Source: Mucilaginibacter psychrotolerans
GTDB taxonomy: Bacteria > Bacteroidota > Bacteroidia > Sphingobacteriales > Sphingobacteriaceae
Reading direction: 5' to 3'
Length of the DNA stretch: 64,000 bases
NCBI RefSeq assembly: GCF_004519315.1
Contig: NZ_SOZE01000022.1
Coordinates: 37,257-101,256 of the forward strand
Shown here: positions 1 to 8,779 of the stretch, one piece after another
How positions within the stretch are numbered: the first letter of the stretch is position 1
Layout of the letters: every line of letters begins with the position of its first letter
Program-made: the position numbers and the translations under genes
Notes under the pieces: model-generated
The model's database searches: none
Seen by the model: only the letters and a program-made list of their open reading frames with translations
Told to the model about the DNA's origin: nothing

Positions 1-2040
1 ATCAAACAAAAAGCAGACCGGATCATCTACGACCTGCAGGCAGACCCTGAAAGCAAATCCAATAGCGTTTTGGGAATGATGCACAAGATCCCTTACATTA
101 CCCTTGACGGCCAGGAGAATATCCTGCTGAAAGGCAATTCCAGCTTTAAAGTGCTCATTAACGGAAGGCCCTCTCCCAGTATGGAAAACAATTTAAATGC
201 GATATTGAAAAGTATGCCAGCCTCCACTATCCAACGAATAGAAGTGATCACCATTCCGCCATCTAAATACGATGGGGAGGGCTTGGCAGGCATCATCAAC
301 ATCATCACTGTAAAAAAACTGAATAACGGTTACAGTGGATCGCTGAATGCAAATGAAAGCTTCCCCGTTGGCGGCCCCGGTGCAGGAGGGTCTTTCACAG
401 CTAAAAGCGGTAAATTTGTTATTGCTGCCTTTGGCGGCGCAAGCGTTGCTAACACGCCTAAAACTACTTTTACAAATAGCAGGGAGACCTTTGGCAGCAA
501 CGCAACCAGCCTGCTGCAAACAGGAGATCGCCGGTCAAATAATAAAACAGCTTACTTTGGCACAGAAATGAGCTACGAAATTGATTCGCTTCACTTGCTA
601 TCAGGGCAGTTTAACTTGAATGGCAGCCGTGCAACCGATCATATGGCACAGGTATCCAGCCTCGACGGCACTAATGGGCCCCTCCAGTCTTACGATCTGC
701 TGAACAATAATAAAGGGACCAGTTACGGCTGGGATGCCGCCGTTAATTATCAGATTGGCTTTAAAACGGTTAAAAACAGGTTACTAACCTTCTCGTATCA
801 GTATGCTGATAACCGGAATAATCGCAACGGGGATGTAACGATCACAAATCCTATAAATTTCAACACGCCGGATTATACCCAAACCGACATACAAAAATTC
901 AATGAGCATACTTTCCAGGTTGATTTTGTAACCCCTGTAAAGAAGGTAAACATTGAGGCTGGTGTAAAAGGTATACTGCGCAGCAGTAACAGCAACTTTG
1001 GCTACAATAGCTTCAACAATGCTACCGGCCAGTTTGATGCGGATGCAGCATTGTCCAACCAATACACCAACAAGCAAAATGTGTTTAGTGCATACAATTC
1101 CTATCAGGTCAATTTAAAAAGCTGGAACATCAATGCCGGGGTAAGGGTAGAGGGAACTGTGATAAGGGCGGATTTTATCAGTACGGCTACAGTGGCCGAT
1201 CAGAATTATTTTAACATACTGCCGTCCATCGCGGTGAGTAAAAATTTCAGTGATCAAACCGCGCTTAATTTTGGTTTTTCGCAACGTATCCGCAGGCCGG
1301 GTATCAACAGGCTTAATCCCTATATAGATCGCTCAAACCCCAACTTCGAGTTAACAGGCAACCCTAACCTGCGCCCTGTATTACTGAACGATGTGCAGGC
1401 AGGGTTCAGCAGTAACAAAAAGCTGTCATTAAACTTAGGACTGGATTATTCCTTTATGAACAACCTGGATTTACAGGTAGCCGACTTTGACCCCGCAACA
1501 CAAGTTACCCGCACCAGCTATGCCAATACAGGCAAATCAAGCAGCTTTGGCAGTAATTTGTCCGTTTCCTATCCGGTTTGTAAGATTTACAATGTAAGCC
1601 TGAATGGCAACGTGATGTACCTGTGGCTGCAGGGCATTGCAGATGGCGAGATTGTTCATAATGACCGGTTAATGTACTCCTTTTCGCTTTCAAACGGGCT
1701 ACGTTTCAATAAGGGATGGGCGGTAAATGCCGACCTGAATGTGGTTAGCCGCAACCCTACCGGCTTGCAGGGTTATTCTAATAGCTTTGTTAGTACCGCC
1801 TTCAGTATGAATAAAGAGTTAATCAAAAACAAATTGGGTTTTGCTGCACGTGTAAATAACCCTTTCACCGGCTACCGGAATAATATTACCCGCATCTTCG
1901 GGCCCGATTTTAACCAATTGTACAACTCGCGCGATTATTACCGGTCGTTCGGCATCAGCCTGAATTATAAGTTTGGCGGGCTAAATGATGGTGTCAATAA
2001 AAGCCGGAGGTCTATAGAGAATAATGATGTGGCGAACTGA
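1..2040 (+). CDS. Outer-membrane beta-barrel / TonB-dependent receptor-like protein, 5' end missing
   Basis: The reading frame is open from the first base, so the gene is cut by the window edge; an internal ATG at 70 is not a convincing start. The first 100 visible residues look like a TonB plug domain (INGRPSP, then IERIEVITIPPSKYDGEG-like text), followed by about 500 residues of alternating aromatic beta-strands typical of the outer membrane protein beta-barrel family seen in Bacteroidota (OMP_b-brl_3 type). It should sit in the outer membrane; substrate cannot be told. The missing part probably holds a signal peptide and a carboxypeptidase-like regulatory domain, as in the relative at 57.7 kb. 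A strong hairpin terminator follows the stop codon. Confidence 0.8.
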   Translation: MKQKADRIIYDLQADPESKSNSVLGMMHKIPYITLDGQENILLKGNSSFKVLINGRPSPSMENNLNAILKSMPASTIQRIEVITIPPSKYDGEGLAGIINIITVKKLNNGYSGSLNANESFPVGGPGAGGSFTAKSGKFVIAAFGGASVANTPKTTFTNSRETFGSNATSLLQTGDRRSNNKTAYFGTEMSYEIDSLHLLSGQFNLNGSRATDHMAQVSSLDGTNGPLQSYDLLNNNKGTSYGWDAAVNYQIGFKTVKNRLLTFSYQYADNRNNRNGDVTITNPINFNTPDYTQTDIQKFNEHTFQVDFVTPVKKVNIEAGVKGILRSSNSNFGYNSFNNATGQFDADAALSNQYTNKQNVFSAYNSYQVNLKSWNINAGVRVEGTVIRADFISTATVADQNYFNILPSIAVSKNFSDQTALNFGFSQRIRRPGINRLNPYIDRSNPNFELTGNPNLRPVLLNDVQAGFSSNKKLSLNLGLDYSFMNNLDLQVADFDPATQVTRTSYANTGKSSSFGSNLSVSYPVCKIYNVSLNGNVMYLWLQGIADGEIVHNDRLMYSFSLSNGLRFNKGWAVNADLNVVSRNPTGLQGYSNSFVSTAFSMNKELIKNKLGFAARVNNPFTGYRNNITRIFGPDFNQLYNSRDYYRSFGISLNYKFGGLNDGVNKSRRSIENNDVAN

Positions 2041-2065
2041 TTGATGCCATTGATTACCAGTCTAC

Positions 2066-2110
2066 TTAAAACACTAAAATCCTCAACACCCGAGGATTTT
2101 AGTGTTTTAA
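2066..2110. terminator. Strong hairpin terminator, 19-bp perfect stem
   Basis: Bases 2066-2084 and 2092-2110 are perfect reverse complements around a 7-base loop, with A-rich 5' and T-rich 3' flanks. It starts 26 bases after the receptor stop codon and can work in either direction. Confidence 0.8.
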
Positions 2111-2468
2111 ATAGTTCAACTGTTTTTGATTCGACAAAAACCCGGAAGGTCGTAAAATGAAGGAACATTTTGTGATCCCGGTGGTGGGCTCGAATCTGCC
2201 TAATTCTTCAACGCCGAAAATCATCGTGTGGTTGTGCATTCTGTGCACTCTAAAATCCTTTAAACGGCAAAGCCCTCCCAGGCAGCCCAAAAGATAAGCA
2301 AAGCGAAAAATTCCGAGGCTGACAACCAGCTTATTTTCCGCTACACCTGTACTAAAAATTATCCTCGCGGCTTTATAACAAAGCATAGTTTTAAAGCGTC
2401 TTAGTATTATAATGCTTTGGCATTTTATTTGCGCTGGCAATGCTGTATAACTTAACCGGAAGTTTTTT
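2111..2468. other. 358-bp gap without a recognisable gene
   Basis: No convincing reading frame on either strand. A minus-strand open frame crosses it and runs into the DUF2147 gene but has no family-like text. A stretch near 2185 resembles the T-arm of a tRNA only superficially. Probably decayed sequence plus the promoter of the next gene. Confidence 0.4.
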
Positions 2469-2930
2469 ATGAGCCATTCGTTTTTACTAAGCTTTTTTGG
2501 ATTGTTGCTCATTGCAGTAAACGCGGGCAAAACTGCCCCAGCATCTGTTGCTGCTGAAGAACAAATATGCGGCAAATGGCAAAACCAGGAAAAGAACTTA
2601 ATCGTTCAGGTTTTTAAGGAAGATAGCCAGTTTAAAGCCAAAATTGTTTGGTTCAATAATGGCGCTGGAGACAAGGCCATGGAAAGCTGGACCGACAAGC
2701 ACAACCCCGACCCGGCGCTGCGCAACCGCAAGCTATTGGGTATGAACGTGCTCGAAAAACTAGTTTATAAGCCCGAGACGAATTCCTGGGAAGACGGCAT
2801 GATATACGATGCCCAGGCCGGCAAACATTGGAACTCATCGGCCTATATCAACAATGAGGGCGCGCTTAAAGTAAAGGGCTACTGGCACTTTAAGTTCATC
2901 GGCAGAACAATGACCTTCAACCGTATCTGA
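2469..2930 (+). CDS. DUF2147 family exported protein
   Basis: A 153-residue protein with an N-terminal hydrophobic signal peptide (residues 4-20) and a compact beta-rich domain. The text GKWQN near the start, a DKHNPD..LRNRKLLGMN segment in the middle and a GYWHFKF..GRTMTFNR end are characteristic of DUF2147, a lipocalin-like periplasmic family of unknown biochemical role. Length is usual for the family. It is transcribed alone, convergent with yceI, and a GC-rich hairpin separates the two. Confidence 0.85.
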   Translation: MSHSFLLSFFGLLLIAVNAGKTAPASVAAEEQICGKWQNQEKNLIVQVFKEDSQFKAKIVWFNNGAGDKAMESWTDKHNPDPALRNRKLLGMNVLEKLVYKPETNSWEDGMIYDAQAGKHWNSSAYINNEGALKVKGYWHFKFIGRTMTFNRI

Positions 2931-2961
2931 GAAACAAAACTAAAAGCCATATAAAACAAAT

Positions 2962-2994
2962 CGCGCCCCTGGGTTATCCTTGAGGCGCGTTTTG
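2962..2994. terminator. Convergent terminator between DUF2147 and yceI
   Basis: CGCGCC at 2962-2967 pairs with GGCGCG at 2984-2989, followed by TTTT on the plus strand and preceded by an A-rich stretch on the other, so it may serve both genes. The stem is only 6 bp. Confidence 0.5.
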
Positions 2995-3013
2995 CGTATA
3001 GACTGAAAAATTA

Positions 3014-3592
3014 TTATTTAGATTGACCAAACTCACCGCTTGCGCTCAGTTCAACTTCGTCGCTCAGCATTGGCGAACCATATTTGCTGCCGAAACCGAA
3101 ATCAGAACGTTTGATAGTACCTGTTACTTTGAAACCCGCAGATGGTTGTTTGCTCATTGGGTTGGTGATAGTACCACGGTGCACAAAATCAAAAACAACC
3201 GGTTTGGTAACGCCGTGTAGGGTTAAGTTACCTGCCAGTTTGTATTTGCCGGCACCTGCAGCAGTAACACCAGTGCTTACGAAAGTAAGGGTTGGGAATT
3301 TAGCAACATCAAAAAATTCTTCGCTTTTCAAGTGGCCATCGCGACGGTCATTCTCGGTATTTACCGATGCAGTTTGCGCTACGAAAGTAACTTTAGCATC
3401 GCTGAAATCTGGTTTTGCAGCAACGATGGTAGCATCGAAATCTTTGAAAGTACCATCAACATCAGATACCGCTAAGTGGGTGATGGTGAAAGTTACATGC
3501 GAATGGGCTTTGTCATTCTTCCAGGTAGTTTGGGCAAATACAGCCGTCTGCATCAACAATGCAGCAGCGACTAAAAACAGTGTCTTTTTCAT
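3014..3592 (-). CDS. YceI family periplasmic lipid-binding protein
   Basis: A 192-residue protein with a cleavable signal peptide (residues 1-20, ending AVFAQ). The mature part is the YceI lipocalin-like barrel: W-x-N-D-KAHSHVTFTITHL at the start, the FKDFDATI segment, then LTLHGVTKPVVFDF and FGFGSKYGSPMLSDEVEL near the end. YceI proteins bind isoprenoid-type lipids in the periplasm. It is a single gene with its own promoter; TATCTTTG, a good match to the Bacteroidota -7 element TAnnTTTG, lies at 3629-3636 on the minus strand. Confidence 0.92.
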   Translation of the reverse strand: MKKTLFLVAAALLMQTAVFAQTTWKNDKAHSHVTFTITHLAVSDVDGTFKDFDATIVAAKPDFSDAKVTFVAQTASVNTENDRRDGHLKSEEFFDVAKFPTLTFVSTGVTAAGAGKYKLAGNLTLHGVTKPVVFDFVHRGTITNPMSKQPSAGFKVTGTIKRSDFGFGSKYGSPMLSDEVELSASGEFGQSK

Positions 3593-3628
3593 TTTGTTTA
3601 AGTTATTGTGTTAATATTTTTTACGTCC

Positions 3629-3636
3629 CAAAGATA
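3629..3636 (-). promoter_or_regulatory. Predicted -7 promoter element of yceI
   Basis: TATCTTTG read on the minus strand matches TAnnTTTG at all fixed positions and lies 37 bases upstream of the yceI start codon. I see no clear -33 partner. Confidence 0.5.
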
Positions 3637-3708
3637 TATAAAGGATTGAGATTAGCTAAAATTAAATGTTTAAACATGTAATATATGAATAACCGGTGAC
3701 AAAATAGG

Positions 3709-4530
3709 TCACTTTTCAAAGAATTCATCCACTTTTTTGTTGAATTCTTTGGCATGCTCTATCAAAGTGCCATGGCCGCTGTTGGGCACTATCCACAGTT
3801 CACTGCCGGGTATATTACTTTGTATCAGCCGGGTATGCTTATCTCGTATTACATCATGGTCGCCGGCTATGATAAGCGCAGGGCATTTTATTTGCTGCAG
3901 CTCGGTCAATTTTATGTTGGGCTGGTTCCAGTCGAGCATAAAAATCTTCCAGCTGTTTTTGGCGCGCGGGGTTTTCCAAACGCGGTTTTTATTTTCGTTA
4001 TAATACTTCTCGCTCTGTTTCCAGCCTTCCGGGTCAAGCGCGGTGCTGTCGGGCCATATGTTGGCGCCTGTTGAGGCCAGTTTAATTACCTTATCCGGGT
4101 GGCGCATGGCCATTAGCAGGGCGTTAATGCCGCCGTCGCTCCAGCCCAGTACGTAAGCTTTGGGTACTTTCAGCGTATCCAGCAATACAGCAAAATCATC
4201 GGCCATTTGCTCAAAGCTCAACGAAGCGCTGGCATCCACGCTTTTACCCTGGGCACGGCTATCCACCAGTATTACCCGGTATTTTTTGGCAAAGTAAGGC
4301 ACGTTTTCGGTAAAGGAGCTCATATCGCCGCCATTGCCGTGTATCATCAGCAAGGGCTGGCCGCTGCCATACTCTTCCACATACATTTTGATGCCGTTGA
4401 TTGGGTAGTACTTGCCTACCTCGGGGTTATTGCCATACATGGTTTTTGGTTTACAACCCAGCAGGGTTAGCAGCTGCGGCAAAATTGCCAGCATGATTAA
4501 TCTTTTTATACGCATATATAACTTATACAT
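3709..4530 (-). CDS. Alpha/beta hydrolase, predicted lipoprotein
   Basis: A 273-residue protein whose N-terminus is a hydrophobic signal ending in LTLLGC, a lipobox with Cys26, so it is probably anchored in the membrane facing the periplasm. The hydrolase fold is clear: oxyanion-region text HGNGGDM (residues 64-70), nucleophile elbow GWSDGG with Ser131, acid Asp226 in GDHD, and His253 in NSGHG. Substrate is not evident; such hydrolases are often called esterases or haloperoxidase-like. A start at residue 7 (MRIKRL) would give a more usual signal peptide. It is transcribed alone. Confidence 0.85.
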   Translation of the reverse strand: MYKLYMRIKRLIMLAILPQLLTLLGCKPKTMYGNNPEVGKYYPINGIKMYVEEYGSGQPLLMIHGNGGDMSSFTENVPYFAKKYRVILVDSRAQGKSVDASASLSFEQMADDFAVLLDTLKVPKAYVLGWSDGGINALLMAMRHPDKVIKLASTGANIWPDSTALDPEGWKQSEKYYNENKNRVWKTPRAKNSWKIFMLDWNQPNIKLTELQQIKCPALIIAGDHDVIRDKHTRLIQSNIPGSELWIVPNSGHGTLIEHAKEFNKKVDEFFEK

Positions 4531-4959
4531 AGGGGTGTATAAATATAGTGATTTAGCGATTAGTTTTGGGGAGGTGGGGATTAGGATTTTTTTAGGTTAG
4601 AGGGAAGATGTTAGAGGGAATGCTCAACTCAGCGTCTTGTTTTAAATTCTGAAAATTCTTTAATTCTGAAAATCCTGATTCAGATGATGGCACCCCCTGC
4701 GGGCCGGGCTTTGTCGGGCTACGCTGCGCTTCGGCCCCGTTGCCTTTACGCGCAAGCCTGCCGCGCCGTGGCTCCCCCTTTCAATCCCTGGTGCGGTCTG
4801 AACCGTTGATTTTTCGTATTTTATTTATTCTTTAAGGTGCTCAAAAGGGCTTCGCCGTTTAAATGATTAAATGATTGCGTTAAAAAAAACAACAGCCATA
4901 GCTTCCACAGCTTTCAGGAAAAGAGGATCGGTGATATCGGAGGTTTGCATAATTAGCAA
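4531..4959. repeat. Repeat-rich intergenic region
   Basis: This gap has no gene I can support. It contains AATTCTGAAAATCCTGATTC at 4662-4681, a 19/20 match to a palindromic repeat near 55.4 kb; a GC-rich stretch with short inverted runs (about 4685-4800); and GGCTTCGCCGTTTA at 4848-4861, found again at 28016-28029. These look like dispersed repeats of this genome. Confidence 0.6.
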
Positions 4960-5607
4960 TTATTTCCCGGCAACAAGTTTCAACGATAAAATATCTGAAG
5001 TGGAAACAACTTCAGATATACTTTCGAGGCTTCCTATTTTAATCATCAGCGGTTCAAAAATATCGGACTGAACGTAAAATCTAAATTCCTTTTGATAAGA
5101 GAATTCTAAAGGTTTTTGAAATAAGTTGATGCGCCCGTTAATCTTATTCTTATCATAATACTTCACAAAACCATGACTAAATTCAAGTCCGATACCCTTA
5201 AGTCCGTGTTCTATTTTACGCAGAAAAGCAAGATTATCTTTAATCATAAGGCAATGTGAACCGAATCCTAAAACACGTGAATCCATCTCAAAAGTCAACG
5301 GATTATTTATCGTAAATGAAGATATGCAATACAAGCTAAAGATATTCCCCAATACTTCTTCATGCGACTCCCTTAAATGAATGTTAAGATAATTGCCTTT
5401 AAACTTTAAGGATGGAATCTCAAAGGTCCCGGGTGGGTAATTTTTAATTCGAGATATTCCTTCATAAGAATCACCTCTTAGCTGGTTATCTTCAACACGC
5501 CTAAAATATTGGATTGTATTAAGGTATATCGTACCATTTTCATATAAATCCCTAATATTTTCTTCGCTGCCAAATTTTAAAAACATTCCAATTATAGGAG
5601 CATCCAT
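4960..5607 (-). CDS. Hypothetical protein, AT-rich orphan
   Basis: A 215-residue cytoplasmic protein with no signal peptide or membrane segment and no motif I recognise with confidence. The opening (a hydrophobic FLKFGSEENIRDLY, then GTIYLNTIQYFRR) resembles small proteins of unknown function found in genomic islands, in which a protein-level response to a broken or incoming element is sometimes suspected, but that is only an impression. The gene is visibly richer in AT than its neighbours, suggesting recent acquisition. It stands alone between a repeat-rich gap and an oxidoreductase gene. Confidence 0.6.
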   Translation of the reverse strand: MDAPIIGMFLKFGSEENIRDLYENGTIYLNTIQYFRRVEDNQLRGDSYEGISRIKNYPPGTFEIPSLKFKGNYLNIHLRESHEEVLGNIFSLYCISSFTINNPLTFEMDSRVLGFGSHCLMIKDNLAFLRKIEHGLKGIGLEFSHGFVKYYDKNKINGRINLFQKPLEFSYQKEFRFYVQSDIFEPLMIKIGSLESISEVVSTSDILSLKLVAGK

Positions 5608-5657
5608 GCTTTTTTGTCGTATAATAGTTGATAGAAGTTAAATCCGCTCAATCCCGG

Positions 5658-6752
5658 TTATATATTCTCCCACTTCCCGCTATCCAAACTGCGGTAAATC
5701 GCATCTACTATTTTCATATCCTTCAGGCCTTCTTCGCCGGGTACGCGGCTTTGCTTGTTGAGCGCTACGCAGGTGGCAAAATCGTCCATTTGAGCGGCTT
5801 GTTGAATGATGTTGGGGATATTCATAGGCTTGCCGTTTACTTTACCATCTAAACCGCCATAGCCAAAAGCAGGTTCTAACTCAAAATTGCCATGCTCGGC
5901 CTGCACATTCAGGTAGCCCCAGTTGTTGTTATAACTGCTTTTGCCGGTCACCTTTGCCCCACCGGGGAACTTCAGCTCCCAAAATACTGTCTCATCAACT
6001 TCCTTAAATAGTTCGGGTTTGGTTTTCTCCTGGGTAGCTCTTACGGCTATGGGTTCTTCGCCCAAAGTGTATCGCGAACCCTGTATGGAATAGATTCCCA
6101 TATCCATCAGTCCGCCGCCACCGGCCATGGCCTTTTTAAGCCGCCAGGCGTTAGGGTCGCCGCCGTAGGTGAAGCCGTTGCCGGTATCTATCTGGGTAAC
6201 CTTGCCAAATACTTTTTTCTGCCCCAGGCGCATCACCTCCAAAGTGTGCGGCTCAAAGTGCAGGCGGTAGCCTATCGAGAGCAGGCGATTTGCCTTTTTG
6301 CAGGCGGCGATCATGTCGCGGCATTCGGAAGCGTTGAGTGCCATAGGTTTTTCGCATAGCACATGCTTGCCCGCTTTCGCTGCACGGATGGTGAACTCCT
6401 TATGCATACTCACCGGCAATACAATGTACACGATATCAATATCCGGGTTCTTGGCTATTTCATCGAAGTTTTGGTAGTTATAGATGTTCTTTTGCGGAAT
6501 GTTATACTTTTTGGCCCAGGTTTCGGCTTTGGCGGGCGTGCCGGTTACGATGCCTGCCAGGTAGCAGTTTTTAGTATGCTGCAAGGCCGGGGCCAGTTGC
6601 CCGCTGCTGTAATAACCCAGCCCCACCAGGGCAATGCCCATTTTTTTCTCTTTGCTAAGCGCATTTAACGTTTGCCCCAGCAGGAGCGCACCGGTACCTA
6701 TGGCCCCCTTTTGTATAAAACTACGGCGCGAGATTTGATTGGCTTTTTCCAT
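5658..6752 (-). CDS. Gfo/Idh/MocA family oxidoreductase with Tat signal
   Basis: A 364-residue NAD(P)-dependent sugar-type dehydrogenase of the glucose-fructose oxidoreductase family. I chose the ATG at 6752 because it puts a twin-arginine signal at the N-terminus (SRRSFIQKG, then a hydrophobic run); an upstream ATG at 6785 only adds 11 residues. The Rossmann motif is ALVGLGYYSSG (about residues 40-50) and the family motif HVLCEKPMAL lies near residue 127. It is expected to act in the periplasm after folding in the cytoplasm with its cofactor. Substrate is unknown. Single gene. Confidence 0.88.
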   Translation of the reverse strand: MEKANQISRRSFIQKGAIGTGALLLGQTLNALSKEKKMGIALVGLGYYSSGQLAPALQHTKNCYLAGIVTGTPAKAETWAKKYNIPQKNIYNYQNFDEIAKNPDIDIVYIVLPVSMHKEFTIRAAKAGKHVLCEKPMALNASECRDMIAACKKANRLLSIGYRLHFEPHTLEVMRLGQKKVFGKVTQIDTGNGFTYGGDPNAWRLKKAMAGGGGLMDMGIYSIQGSRYTLGEEPIAVRATQEKTKPELFKEVDETVFWELKFPGGAKVTGKSSYNNNWGYLNVQAEHGNFELEPAFGYGGLDGKVNGKPMNIPNIIQQAAQMDDFATCVALNKQSRVPGEEGLKDMKIVDAIYRSLDSGKWENI

Positions 6753-6862
6753 AACGATTGATGCTTTAGTGTTTTTAATTGGCACTTAAAATTAAACGAA
6801 AATATCGTGCCAGCAAAGCATAAACCACTTATAAGCAAAAGTTTATTTCCCGACCATCAGCT

Positions 6863-7813
6863 TTACTTCAGTAGTACTTTAGTTGCCCCGTAGCCGAACT
6901 TCTCCTTACGGGCATCCATAAAGGTTTGTACTTTGTTGCTTTTGCTGAGCAGTTTATGCAGTTCGTTTTTGAGGGTACCGTTGCCGGTACCGTGTATAAA
7001 GGTAATTTCGGGCATCTGGTGCACTATGGCTGCATCCAGCGCATGCTTAAAGTTGGTAAGCTGTATGTTGAGGATCTCGCTGCTACCCAAAAAGTGGTGA
7101 TCGGTACGCAGTTTTTCGATGTGGAGGTCAACTTCGCTTTGTGGTTTGGCTACCACCTGCTTTTCTTCGGCGGGTTTAAAAAAACTTTCTTTTAGCTTCT
7201 GGGCATCGATCACCAGTTCGGCCTCGTCCAGCTGAATCATCCAACCTAACTGATTGATAAAAGGAACATTCTTTTTTGCGCCCGAAAAATCTTTGGCCTT
7301 AAATTGCTCACTCACATCCAACGGAGCAAGGGCAGGCTGGTTTTGTTTGGTATGGAACAACACCCGGAACAAGAGCTTTGGCCACAGCTGCAAATCGGCC
7401 AACTTTGCCGAATATACCTTGGCATAGCTGCGCGGCTCTATAATACCTGCAAACTCACCTTTATATTGCTTGTTCTGCTCGGTACTAACCGATGCCAGCA
7501 GCTGATACGATGTTTCATTAACTAAATGCAGGTGCACTACCGAATTGGCCCTGGCATCGGCAATTACGGCTACAAAAACGCCTTTGCTTTTGAACTCGCC
7601 GGCAGGTAAATCCACCTCTATGATGTCTTCGGGCCGCTCATCGCCCACCAGTTTGGCATGGCCGTGTACAAAGGTTACCTTGCTGGCCAGCACCGGTATC
7701 TCAAAATCATCGTCGCCGGTAACGCCAATCATCTGCTCATCAATGATGCGGGTTACGTAACCCTCCATTTTTTCGTCTACAAAGCGAACAAAATCGCCTA
7801 ATTTATATTTCAT
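6863..7813 (-). CDS. DUF2027 / Smr domain protein
   Basis: A 316-residue protein. The N-terminal two thirds match the DUF2027 arrangement of Bacteroidota (an initial small beta-barrel KYKLGDFVRFVDEKMEGYV followed by a second beta domain). The C-terminal 85 residues form an Smr domain, recognisable by DLHIEKL near residue 230 and the signature HGTGNGTLKNEL near residue 275. Smr domains, as in the MutS2 C-terminus, are nucleic-acid nicking or binding modules; the exact role of this family is not known. Single gene, divergent from the DUF892 gene. Confidence 0.85.
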   Translation of the reverse strand: MKYKLGDFVRFVDEKMEGYVTRIIDEQMIGVTGDDDFEIPVLASKVTFVHGHAKLVGDERPEDIIEVDLPAGEFKSKGVFVAVIADARANSVVHLHLVNETSYQLLASVSTEQNKQYKGEFAGIIEPRSYAKVYSAKLADLQLWPKLLFRVLFHTKQNQPALAPLDVSEQFKAKDFSGAKKNVPFINQLGWMIQLDEAELVIDAQKLKESFFKPAEEKQVVAKPQSEVDLHIEKLRTDHHFLGSSEILNIQLTNFKHALDAAIVHQMPEITFIHGTGNGTLKNELHKLLSKSNKVQTFMDARKEKFGYGATKVLLK

Positions 7814-7944
7814 ATGGTATTACTGTAACGCAAAGGTATCAATATAGATAGCTGCAACCCGGTAATTAAAATAATTTACACCTGCAGGTTATTTTACATG
7901 CTACAACAGATGCCATTTTTAAACAAGCCCAACACTAACCTTTT

Positions 7945-8451
7945 ATGAATATGCAAGTTACACCCATTCCTACAAACCAAGCGCTATTAGAGGAACTTTT
8001 CACCCACCACCTCAACCGTATTTATAGCGGCAAATGCTTCCTGGATAAAAACCTGGAGCATTTGATAAGCCTCGCCTCATCTAAAGGCCTCCAATTGGCC
8101 ATAGAGGAAATTGGCGGCGACGTAAAAAAGCAAATTTTACGCATGCAAGAGATATACCAGCTGATAGGTAAAATACCTGATAAAGATGAGTGTAACCCCA
8201 TAAAATCAATTGTAAAAGATGAGTTTTGCCTGGACGAGCAACAAACCCTCGCCGCTTTGAACGACCTGGACCTGATGCTGTACGTGCAGGTGTTGGAACA
8301 TGTGAATATAACCTCGTACCGCATGCTCATCATGATAGCTAAACTGCTGCATTATGATGAAGTTACCCAACTGCTGAAGGAAAATTTTGATGAATCGGAA
8401 GACAACGATAAGCTGTTTATGCTGATTGCGAAGGAGTATATTAGTGAGTAG
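7945..8451 (+). CDS. DUF892 (YciE/YciF-like) ferritin-like protein
   Basis: A 168-residue all-helical protein. The pattern of four long helices, with E/H residues at LLEELFTHHLNRIYSG (about residues 14-29), the QILRMQEIYQLIGK segment, and LDLMLYVQVLEHVNITSYRMLIMIAKLLHYDEV (about residues 107-139), fits the ferritin-like DUF892 family of stress proteins. The metal-ligand set looks incomplete compared with true ferritins. Neighbours give no functional hint; it is divergent from the Smr gene and followed by a hairpin. Confidence 0.7.
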   Translation: MNMQVTPIPTNQALLEELFTHHLNRIYSGKCFLDKNLEHLISLASSKGLQLAIEEIGGDVKKQILRMQEIYQLIGKIPDKDECNPIKSIVKDEFCLDEQQTLAALNDLDLMLYVQVLEHVNITSYRMLIMIAKLLHYDEVTQLLKENFDESEDNDKLFMLIAKEYISE

Positions 8452-8779
8452 AGGGTGGAGAATAGAGGTTAGCGATTGGTGTTGCACCTCCTGTCAATCA
8501 ATTCGTGAAATTCGTCCTCTTTCGTGAAATCAGTGTGCAATCAATTCGTGCTAAAACAACAAAAGCCAGGCTTTCGCCCGGCTTTGCAGAGTTATTTAAT
8601 ACCCCTACTAAAATAACTTTGAAACAAAGAAAAATAATTAATCGGGGCCACGCAAATTAATATCACAAACACATTGTAACAATTCGTTTACCAATATCGT
8701 CTCAACAATTAACGGTATATTACCTAATTTGCGCGCTAATCATTACATTCTATATATCCACCCTATAACCTCGTAATTT
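8452..8779. other. Intergenic region with hairpin and low-complexity repeats
   Basis: Holds near-repeats of the type TCAATTCGTGAAATTCGT, a terminator-like hairpin (8562-8571 with 8576-8585, one mismatch, followed by no long T run), and presumably the promoter of the M1 peptidase. I see no gene. Confidence 0.5.

Noticed and set aside
2180..2210. tRNA T-arm-like sequence
   Set aside because: GGCTCGAATC is flanked by no pairing arms and no acceptor or anticodon stem could be drawn on either strand.
2099..2575. Minus-strand 158-codon reading frame
   Set aside because: It overlaps the terminator and the DUF2147 gene and has no protein-like features.
3693..3715. GTGACAAAATAGGTCAC as another regulon operator
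   Set aside because: The half-sites are 7, not 4, bases apart and it lies at the 3' end of the hydrolase gene, away from the island.
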